Below the pieces are notes generated by a model. It saw nothing but the letters and a program-made list of their open reading frames with translations. It searched no databases and had not been told where the DNA came from. From Halomonas sp. (lineage in GTDB: Bacteria; Pseudomonadota; Gammaproteobacteria; Pseudomonadales; Oleiphilaceae), in assembly GCA_007135745.1 (NCBI GenBank), contig SLIH01000193.1, positions 1-6,692 on the forward strand: a stretch of 6,692 nt of DNA. The letters run 5' to 3'. Below, piece by piece: positions 1-4,228 of this stretch. Within the stretch, counting starts at the first letter, position 1. Each line of letters opens with the position of its first letter. The position numbers were made by a program, and so were the translations under genes.

Positions 1-101
1 CCAAGTACAGCGCCTGGGAAAAGCTCAAGGGTACGAGCTCCGATGAAGCCATGCAGAAATACGTGGATCTTCTGGAAGAGATGAAAGCCAAGCACGGCTG
101 A
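1..101 (+). CDS. Acyl-CoA-binding protein (ACBP), C-terminal end only
   Basis: The reading frame is open from base 3 to the TGA at 99-101 and gives the last 32 residues of a protein whose start lies before the window. The fragment contains K-Y-x-A-W-E-K-L-K-G followed by an acidic/lysine-rich amphipathic helix (AMQKYVDLLEEMKAKHG). This is the typical C-terminus of the small (about 85-90 residue) four-helix acyl-CoA-binding proteins, which hold long-chain acyl-CoA thioesters in the cytoplasm and buffer or deliver them to lipid enzymes. The Lys-Tyr-x-Ala-Trp region of the family lies in the last helices near the ligand. The next gene encodes a hotdog thioesterase-like protein, so a loose lipid-metabolism pairing is possible, but a 99-bp gap separates them. 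It is probably unrelated to the secretion genes downstream. Confidence 0.85.
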   Translation, partial: KYSAWEKLKGTSSDEAMQKYVDLLEEMKAKHG

Positions 102-131
102 TCCCCTCGCCCCTTATCCCGGATTAAACCC

Positions 132-160
132 ATCCGGCCCCGCAACTGGCGCGGCCGGAT
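132..160 (+). terminator. Inverted repeat after the ACBP gene, possible terminator
   Basis: ATCCGGCC (132-139) pairs perfectly with GGCCGGAT (153-160). After one C/C mismatch, CGC (141-143) pairs with GCG (149-151), leaving the five-base loop AACTG. The stem is stable and lies 30 bases after the ACBP stop codon, where a terminator is expected. However, the bases after it (AGACTGCCTTCTC) contain no true T-run. It may be a weak or Rho-assisted terminator, or an mRNA 3'-end stabiliser. Confidence 0.4.
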
Positions 161-200
161 AGACTGCCTTCTCAAACATTATCAGACGGAAAGGTTCCTT

Positions 201-692
201 ATGGCTGCTCAGAACCGATTGCATCGTATTGTCAGTAATATCAACCGCCTGCCGGGCTTTGCCCGTAGCCGCGCACTCACCGCTTTTTTTGGCCGCATGG
301 TTCCCTATACAGGAACAACGGGCATTCGCATCGAGGAACTGACTGAAGAACGCTGCGTCATTACCCTGGCTAACCGACGCCGGGTTCAGAATCATATTGG
401 CAGCGTTCACGCGGTGGCGAGCCTGTTGATGGCGGAATCGGCCACCGGGTTTCTGATTGGTCTGCAGGTTCCGGATGATCGGGTGCCGGTCATCAAAACG
501 GTGCGCGGTGATTACGTCAAGCGGGCCAAGGGTGACATGCAGGTCACCGCGGAACTGACCGGGGATCAGATCCGCCAGATCCGGGAGACGGAAAAGGGTG
601 AAACCTCGGTCGCGGTGACGCTTCGTGACGGTGAGGGCAAGGAGCCGGTGTTGATTGAGATGCTCTGGGCCTGGACGCCCAAAAGGCGCTGA
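201..692 (+). CDS. DUF4442 hotdog-fold protein, thioesterase-like
   Basis: This 163-residue protein reads as a single hotdog domain of the DUF4442 / PaaI-like thioesterase superfamily. The most telling segment is N-H-I-G-S-V-H-A-V-A (residues 64-73) followed by an acidic residue in M-A-E-S (E79). It resembles the N-H-x-G-x-x-H-A...E pattern at the start of the central hotdog helix, where the catalytic or CoA-binding residues of this fold lie. The later strand segments V-I-K-T-V-R-G-D-Y-V-K-R-A-K-G-D (97-112) and I-E-M-L-W-A-W (152-158) also fit. An AAAGG at 190-194 is spaced correctly for the ATG at 201. There is no signal peptide or membrane segment, so it should be cytoplasmic. Members of the superfamily hydrolyse acyl-CoA thioesters, but the substrate here is unknown. 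It lies next to an acyl-CoA-binding protein and appears to be flank rather than part of the T6SS. Confidence 0.75.
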   Translation: MAAQNRLHRIVSNINRLPGFARSRALTAFFGRMVPYTGTTGIRIEELTEERCVITLANRRRVQNHIGSVHAVASLLMAESATGFLIGLQVPDDRVPVIKTVRGDYVKRAKGDMQVTAELTGDQIRQIRETEKGETSVAVTLRDGEGKEPVLIEMLWAWTPKRR

Positions 693-730
693 TCCGGGAT
701 AAGTTCGAGCGAGTGAATTCTTGCCGAGAC

Positions 731-765
731 GAGCAAAAAGTTGCTCACTAAGCGAAAAGTTGCTC
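731..765 (+). promoter_or_regulatory. Paired GCAA-N4-TTGC motifs, candidate activator (UAS) sites upstream of hcp
   Basis: Two near-identical 12-mers lie 19 bases apart: GCAAAAAGTTGC (733-744) and GCGAAAAGTTGC (752-763). The 11-base core AAAAGTTGCTC is exactly repeated at 736-746 and 755-765. The first copy is part of a perfect inverted repeat, GAGCAA-AAAG-TTGCTC (731-746). CGAGCAA (730-736) can also pair with TTGCTCG (760-766). The pair lies roughly 90-125 bases upstream of the start expected from the sigma54 element at 831-847, a usual place for sites of a sigma54 enhancer-binding activator. A third similar motif occurs before tssB. T6SS clusters of this type often encode such an activator (VasH/Sfa family), but that protein is not in this window. 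Binding is inferred. Confidence 0.5.
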
Positions 766-798
766 GGACGTGTGGGCTCTTTTTTCTTGAGTAATTTT

Positions 799-827
799 TT
801 AACTGGCTGTTTTTAAAGGATTATAAA
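799..827 (+). promoter_or_regulatory. Candidate sigma70 promoter upstream of hcp
   Basis: TTAACT (799-804, 4/6 to TTGACA) is separated by 17 bases from TATAAA (822-827, 5/6 to TATAAT). The expected start would be about base 834, which overlaps the sigma54 element. The region is AT-rich (runs of T at 780-785 and 795-800), which raises the chance of a fortuitous match. Confidence 0.35.
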
Positions 828-830
828 TTG

Positions 831-847
831 TTGGCATGGATCCTGTA
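831..847 (+). promoter_or_regulatory. Candidate sigma54 (RpoN) -24/-12 promoter of hcp
   Basis: The sequence TTGGCATGGATCCTGTA aligns with the sigma54 consensus TTGGCACG-N4-TTGCA. The -24 GG (833-834) is followed by exactly ten bases and then GT (845-846), where GC is most usual. The predicted start is near base 858, giving a leader of about 50 bases before the hcp ATG at 909. Sigma54 control of hcp is established for V. cholerae and for some Pseudomonas T6SS clusters, and the Hcp here is of that type. Confidence 0.65.
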
Positions 848-859
848 ATTGGTTGGGCC

Positions 860-882
860 AGCGTCACGTTAACAGGGACGCT
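860..882 (+). promoter_or_regulatory. Small inverted repeat in the hcp leader
   Basis: AGCGTC (860-865) pairs with GACGCT (877-882) around an 11-base loop that contains the palindrome GTTAAC. It would begin almost at the 5' end of a transcript starting near base 858, so it could protect that end from decay. It lies clear of the hcp ribosome site (AAGGAG, 897-902). Confidence 0.3.
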
Positions 883-908
883 CAATTAACCAAGTCAAGG
901 AGCAGACC

Positions 909-1427
909 ATGCCAACTCCATGCTATATCTCTATTGAAGGCCAGACTCAGGGCAACATCACCGCCGGTGCGTTCACTGCGGATTCCGTAGGCAACACCTA
1001 CGTGGAAGGCCACGAAGACGAAGTGCTGGTTCAGGCGTTTGATCACGATGTGACCGTACCGACTGACCCGCAATCCGGTCAGCCTTCAGGCCAGCGTGTC
1101 CACAAGCCGTTCCGGTTCACCTCCGCTCTGAACAAGGCCACCCCGCTTATGTACAACGCCCTGGCCTCCGGTGAGATGCTGCCCAAGGTTGAGCTCAAGT
1201 GGTACCGCACTTCCGTGGAAGGCAAGCAGGAGCACTTCTTCTCCACCATCCTGGAAGATGCCACCATCATCGACATCAACTGCAACATGCCGCACTGCCA
1301 GGATCCGAAGAACGGGGATTTCACCCAGCTGGTTGACGTCTCCCTGTCCTACCGCAAGGTGACCTGGGAGCATGTCATTGCCGGCACCTCCGGTGGTGAC
1401 GACTGGCGCTCTCCGCTGGAAGCCTGA
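909..1427 (+). CDS. hcp: Hcp, type VI secretion tube protein
   Basis: Hcp (TssD) forms hexameric rings that stack into the inner tube of the T6SS, which is fired out of the cell and can carry small effectors in its lumen. The 172-residue protein begins M-P-T-P-C-Y-I-S-I-E-G-Q-T-Q-G and contains V-E-G-H-E-D-E (32-38), V-P-T-D-P-Q-S-G-Q-P-S-G (50-61), L-K-W-Y-R (96-100) and M-P-H-C-Q-D-P (127-133). From memory it closely resembles the V. cholerae Hcp and P. aeruginosa HSI-II Hcp in both sequence and length. There is no Sec signal, as expected, and no C-terminal effector extension. Three cysteines are present (C5, C125, C130). A strong AAGGAG (897-902) lies six bases before the ATG. It is preceded by a sigma54-type promoter and followed by a strong hairpin, an arrangement that would favour high Hcp output. 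Confidence 0.97.
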   Translation: MPTPCYISIEGQTQGNITAGAFTADSVGNTYVEGHEDEVLVQAFDHDVTVPTDPQSGQPSGQRVHKPFRFTSALNKATPLMYNALASGEMLPKVELKWYRTSVEGKQEHFFSTILEDATIIDINCNMPHCQDPKNGDFTQLVDVSLSYRKVTWEHVIAGTSGGDDWRSPLEA

Positions 1428-1438
1428 TCCTCCAGCTG

Positions 1439-1470
1439 CGACGGGCTCCTGTGAGCCCGTCGGCATTTCT
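1439..1470 (+). terminator. Hairpin terminator after hcp
   Basis: CGACGGGCTC (1439-1448) pairs perfectly with GAGCCCGTCG (1453-1462) around the four-base loop CTGT. The 10-bp GC-rich stem begins 11 bases after the hcp stop codon. The tail that follows, GCATTTCTCC, is T-poor, so termination may be partial. It could let some transcription pass to tssB while giving a short, stable hcp mRNA. An alternative weaker hairpin, CGGCA (1461-1465) with TGCCG (1473-1477), shares two bases with the main stem. Confidence 0.7.
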
Positions 1471-1503
1471 CCTGCCGAGCATTACCCATCACGGAACACT
1501 TCT

Positions 1504-1517
1504 GGCAAAAAATTGCC
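1504..1517 (+). promoter_or_regulatory. Third GCAA-N4-TTGC motif, upstream of tssB
   Basis: GGCAA (1504-1508), AAAA, TTGCC (1513-1517) form a perfect inverted repeat. The inner 12-mer GCAAAAAATTGC (1505-1516) differs by one base from GCAAAAAGTTGC upstream of hcp. It lies about 105 bases before the tssB ATG. It is likely a site for the same regulator. It also looks like a sigma54 promoter, but with nine rather than ten bases between GG and GC. Confidence 0.45.
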
Positions 1518-1526
1518 TCCTGACGG

Positions 1527-1555
1527 TTGAGTTACCTTTTCTCAATGTGTACATT
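1527..1555 (+). promoter_or_regulatory. Candidate sigma70 promoter of the tssB operon
   Basis: TTGAGT (1527-1532, 4/6 to TTGACA) and TACATT (1550-1555, 4/6 to TATAAT) are 17 bases apart. The expected start is near base 1562, giving a leader of about 60 bases to the ATG at 1621. A promoter is plausible here because the hcp transcript appears to meet a terminator just upstream. The match itself is moderate. Confidence 0.4.
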
Positions 1556-1556
1556 G
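1543..1556 (+). promoter_or_regulatory. 14-bp palindrome over the candidate tssB -10, possible operator
   Basis: CAATGT (1543-1548), the centre GT, and ACATTG (1551-1556) form a perfect inverted repeat with 6-bp arms. It covers the candidate -10 hexamer at 1550-1555. A dimeric repressor bound here would block RNA polymerase. The regulator is unknown. The arms are short and the loop of two bases is too small for an RNA hairpin, so a DNA-level site is the better reading. Confidence 0.4.
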
Positions 1557-1620
1557 CGCCTCATCGGTCGTTCGGGAAGAGCGGCTGAAAAAGGGAATGT
1601 CCACATCAGGGAGAGTTGTA

Positions 1621-2130
1621 ATGTCTAAGGAAGGCTCCGTTGCGCCGAAAGAGCGCATCAACATCAAGTATATTCCGGCTACCGGTGACCAGCAGGCGGA
1701 AATGGAACTGCCGCTCAAGATGATGGTCGTAGGTGACTTCAAGGGTGGCCCGGAAGAAACCCCCATCGAAGAACGTCAGACCGTCTCCGTCGACAAGAAT
1801 AACTTCCAGTCGGTGATGAACGAGGCCGGACTGACTCTCCAGACAACGGTCAAGAACCGCCTCAGCGACGAGTCGGAAGACCTGCCTGTCGATCTCGCTT
1901 TCAAATCGCTTTCCGATTTTACCCCGGACAGTCTGGCCCGCCAGGTGCCTGAAGTACGCAAGCTGGTTGAGCTGCGTGAAGCACTGGTGGCGCTGAAAGG
2001 ACCCCTGGGTAATATTCCTGCGTTCCGGTCCAAGCTCCAGGAACTGCTCGACAGCGACGAAGCCCGTGAGCAGCTGCTCGGGGAGCTGGATATCGCCACG
2101 GGCGAGGCTGAAGGCGACAGCTCCGAATAA
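1621..2130 (+). CDS. tssB: TssB (VipA), T6SS contractile sheath small subunit
   Basis: TssB pairs with TssC to form the cytoplasmic contractile sheath around the Hcp tube. Its contraction drives secretion and ClpV then recycles it. The 169-residue protein has the family N-terminus (S-V-A-P-K-E-R-I-N-I-K-Y, 6-17), the P-L-K-M-M-V-V-G-D-F strand (31-40) and the signature S-D-F-T-P-D-S-L-A-R-Q-V-P (98-110), followed by the helix L-V-E-L-R-E-A-L-V-A-L-K-G-P-L-G-N (115-131). The C-terminus is short and acidic. ATG 1621 is preferred because AGGGAG (1608-1613) lies seven bases before it and the protein then starts as the family does (M-S-K-E-G-S). An in-frame ATG at 1597 would add eight non-conserved residues, and its AAGGGA touches the start codon with no spacer. 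The gene follows hcp after a 193-bp gap holding a terminator and a possible promoter. Confidence 0.96.
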   Translation: MSKEGSVAPKERINIKYIPATGDQQAEMELPLKMMVVGDFKGGPEETPIEERQTVSVDKNNFQSVMNEAGLTLQTTVKNRLSDESEDLPVDLAFKSLSDFTPDSLARQVPEVRKLVELREALVALKGPLGNIPAFRSKLQELLDSDEAREQLLGELDIATGEAEGDSSE

Positions 2131-2169
2131 CCCGGTACTGAATCCGAAGTTTATCTGTTAAGGAAGTGG

Positions 2170-2205
2170 CTGGCCGCAGGGTATTCCCAGGATGCCCCTG
2201 GCCAG
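2170..2205 (+). other. Stem-loop in the tssB-tssC gap
   Basis: CTGGCC (2170-2175) pairs with GGCCAG (2200-2205). After a two-base bulge (GC, 2176-2177), AGGG (2178-2181) pairs with CCCT (2196-2199), leaving a 14-base loop. It fills much of the 107-base spacer between two sheath genes. No T-run follows, so it is unlikely to be a terminator. A role in mRNA processing or stability is inferred. Confidence 0.4.
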
Positions 2206-2237
2206 TCTGCGACTAGCAAGCAAGAAGGGATGCCCCC

Positions 2238-3722
2238 ATGTCAGAAGAGACTGTAGATCAGAATGCGGAAGCGGCGGCGGAGGCCACGGAAGGTTCGCTG
2301 CTCGACCAGGTTATGGCCCAGACCAAGATGGCGCCGGCGGACGAAGGTTACGATGTTGCTCGCAAGGGTGTTCAGGCCTTTATCGCCAACCTGCTGGACA
2401 CCGGCGAGAAAGAACAGCCCATCAATAAACAGCTCGTGGACCGCATGGTGGTCGAGCTCGATCGCAAGATCAGCGCCCAGATGGATGAGCTGCTGCATAA
2501 CAGCGAATTCCAGGAGCTGGAATCCGCCTGGCGTGGTCTGAAACTGCTGGTTGATCGCACGGATTTCCAGGAGAACATCAAGATCGACATGCTTCACGCC
2601 ACCAAGCAGGAAATGCTGGAGGACGTGGAGTTCGCCCCGGAAGTTACCCAGACGGGCTTCTACAAGCACGTCTATGCCTCCGGCTATGGCCAGTTTGGCG
2701 GTGAGCCGGTGGGTGCGGTCATTGGCAACTATGCCTTTACGCCGTCAACGCCGGACATGAAGCTGCTGCAGTTCGTTTCTTCCGTGGGTGCCATGGCCCA
2801 TGCACCGTTTCTTTCCTCCGTGGCACCGGATTTCTTCGGGGTCGAGAGCTATCAGGAGCTGCCGCAGATCAAGGAGCTCAGCGCCGTGTTCGAGGGCGCG
2901 CGCTACACCAAGTGGCGTTCCCTGCGTGAGTCCGAAGACGCCCGTTATCTGGGTCTGACCGCGCCGCGTTTTCTGCTGCGCACGCCTTACGATCCGGTGG
3001 AGAACCCGGTCGAGACCTTCCAGTATCAGGAAGATGTCAGCCAGGACCACGAACATTATCTCTGGGGTAATACGGCCTTCCTGCTGGGCACCCGTCTGAC
3101 CGACAGCTTCGCCAAGTATCGCTGGTGTCCCAACATCATCGGGCCTCAGAGTGGTGGTGCCGTTGAGGATCTGCCGGTGCACCTGTATGAATCCATGGGG
3201 CAGCTCCAGGCCAAGATCCCCACCGAGGTTCTGATTACCGATCGCCGTGAGTACGAGCTGGCCGATGAAGGCTTCATCAGCCTGACCATGCGCAAGGGCA
3301 GCGACAACGCCGCCTTTTTCTCGGCCAACTCGGTGCAGAAGCCCAAGATCTTCCCCAACACCAAGGAAGGGAAGGAGGCGGAGACGAACTACAAACTGGG
3401 TACGCAGCTGCCCTACATGTTCATCGTCAATCGCCTCGCCCACTACATCAAGGTGCTGCAGCGCGAGCAGATCGGTTCCTGGAAGGAGCGTCAGGACCTG
3501 GAGCGCGAACTCAATAACTGGATCAAACAGTACGTAGCGGATCAGGAGAACCCGCCGGCGGATGTCCGCAGCCGTCGTCCCCTGCGCGCCGCGGCCATCC
3601 AGGTCAGTGAAGTCGAAGGCGAGCCGGGCTGGTACCAGGTCTCCATGCAGGTACGCCCCCACTTCAAGTACATGGGTGCGAACTTCGAGCTGTCGCTGGT
3701 CGGACGTCTGGATAACGACTGA
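2238..3722 (+). CDS. tssC: TssC (VipB), T6SS contractile sheath large subunit
   Basis: TssC is the large sheath subunit. It interlocks with TssB to form the helical, contractile cylinder in the cytoplasm. The 494 residues match the usual family length. Conserved stretches include E-S-A-W-R-G-L-K-L-L-V-D-R-T (95-108), F-G-G-E-P-V-G-A-V-I-G-N-Y (153-165), the F-A-K-Y-R-W-C-P-N-I-I-G-P region (291-303), E-V-L-I-T-D-R-R-E (330-338), L-P-Y-M-F-I-V-N-R-L-A-H-Y-I-K (391-405) and the C-terminal R-P-L-R-A-A-A-I-Q-V ... G-W-Y-Q-V-S-M-Q-V-R-P-H-F-K-Y-M-G (447-480), which contributes to the sheath core strands. The N-terminal 25 residues are acidic and alanine-rich, and probably flexible. AGAAGGGA (2223-2230) supports the ATG at 2238. 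The stop codon is followed at once by GAGG, the ribosome site of tssE, so the two genes are likely translationally coupled. The gene appears complete with no missing segment. Confidence 0.97.
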   Translation: MSEETVDQNAEAAAEATEGSLLDQVMAQTKMAPADEGYDVARKGVQAFIANLLDTGEKEQPINKQLVDRMVVELDRKISAQMDELLHNSEFQELESAWRGLKLLVDRTDFQENIKIDMLHATKQEMLEDVEFAPEVTQTGFYKHVYASGYGQFGGEPVGAVIGNYAFTPSTPDMKLLQFVSSVGAMAHAPFLSSVAPDFFGVESYQELPQIKELSAVFEGARYTKWRSLRESEDARYLGLTAPRFLLRTPYDPVENPVETFQYQEDVSQDHEHYLWGNTAFLLGTRLTDSFAKYRWCPNIIGPQSGGAVEDLPVHLYESMGQLQAKIPTEVLITDRREYELADEGFISLTMRKGSDNAAFFSANSVQKPKIFPNTKEGKEAETNYKLGTQLPYMFIVNRLAHYIKVLQREQIGSWKERQDLERELNNWIKQYVADQENPPADVRSRRPLRAAAIQVSEVEGEPGWYQVSMQVRPHFKYMGANFELSLVGRLDND

Positions 3723-3730
3723 GGGTGGCC

Positions 3731-4150
3731 ATGAGTGCGCACACTGGTGTGGCTGTTCCGGGTCGGAGCAGCCTGTTCGAGCGCCTTAGCCGCTCGGCGG
3801 AAGGAGCGCCTGAAGGCAACGTCGTTGATTCCATCAAGCGCCATCTGGTGCGGTTGCTCAACACCCATCCCGGGCACAGCGAGAGCGCGCCTGAGTTGGG
3901 GCTGGTGGATTTCAACGACGCGACCCTGGGCACCCACGATCTCAATGTTCGGATCCGTCAGGCCATCCGCCAGTGCATTGAAAACTATGAACCACGTGTG
4001 ACCCGCGCGGAAGTCGTAGCGCTGCCGCAGAACCATGATCCGTTGCAGCTGCGCTTTCAGGTCACGGTGCATATTGCTGTTCGATCCAAAAACGAACAGG
4101 CAACCATCGATCTGCTGTTGGATGACCGGCGTTACTATCGGGTGCTGTGA
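3731..4150 (+). CDS. tssE: TssE, T6SS baseplate protein (gp25-like)
   Basis: TssE is the T6SS counterpart of phage T4 baseplate protein gp25. With TssF, TssG and TssK it forms the baseplate wedge that starts sheath polymerisation. The 139-residue product has the usual parts: S-L-F-E-R-L (14-19), the helix S-I-K-R-H-L-V-R-L-L-N-T (34-45), G-L-V-D-F-N (57-62), the R-I-R-Q-A-I helix (74-79), the conserved Y-E-P-R-V (86-90) and a C-terminal strand pair ending near Y-Y-R-V-L. E87 in that motif is the conserved glutamate of gp25-like proteins. An in-frame GTG at 3725 would add two residues. ATG 3731 is preferred because GAGG (3721-3724, overlapping the tssC TGA) is six bases before it. The short gap indicates one operon with tssC. 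Confidence 0.93.
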   Translation: MSAHTGVAVPGRSSLFERLSRSAEGAPEGNVVDSIKRHLVRLLNTHPGHSESAPELGLVDFNDATLGTHDLNVRIRQAIRQCIENYEPRVTRAEVVALPQNHDPLQLRFQVTVHIAVRSKNEQATIDLLLDDRRYYRVL

Positions 4151-4180
4151 TCATACCAGGGGGCCACAGGGAAGTTTCAG

Positions 4181-4204
4181 GCGGTCCGCTTTGCCGGACC
4201 ACGC
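4181..4204 (+). other. Stem-loop in the tssE-tssF gap
   Basis: GGTCCG (4183-4188) pairs perfectly with CGGACC (4195-4200) around the loop CTTTGC. GC (4181-4182) can pair with GC (4203-4204) across a two-base bulge. No T-run follows. The hairpin ends just before the tssF ribosome site (AAGGGAG, 4213-4219). It may affect mRNA processing or translation of tssF, and is less likely to be a terminator. Confidence 0.4.
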
Positions 4205-4228
4205 TGCAAGTGAAGGGAGTCTGCTGTC

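Noticed and set aside
733..763. CRISPR-like or satellite repeat reading of the AAAAGTTGCTC pair
   Set aside because: There are only two copies, the spacing is 19 bases, and there is no array. Regulator sites explain it better.
731..785. GAGCAA-AAAG-TTGCTC hairpin as terminator of the DUF4442 gene
   Set aside because: No T-run follows the stem directly, and the T-run at 780-785 has no adjoining stem. Termination cannot be excluded, but the repeated motif fits a protein site better.
1597..1620. Earlier tssB start (ATG 1597)
   Set aside because: The purine-rich AAGGGA touches this ATG with no spacer, the added residues are not family-like, and ATG 1621 has a well-placed AGGGAG.
2745..3662. 305-codon open reading frame on the minus strand
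   Set aside because: It is a mirror of tssC, which is conserved along its whole length. No independent domain is visible.
3725..3730. GTG start for tssE two codons upstream of ATG 3731
   Set aside because: The GAGG site directly abuts the GTG but is six bases from the ATG, which is the better spacing.
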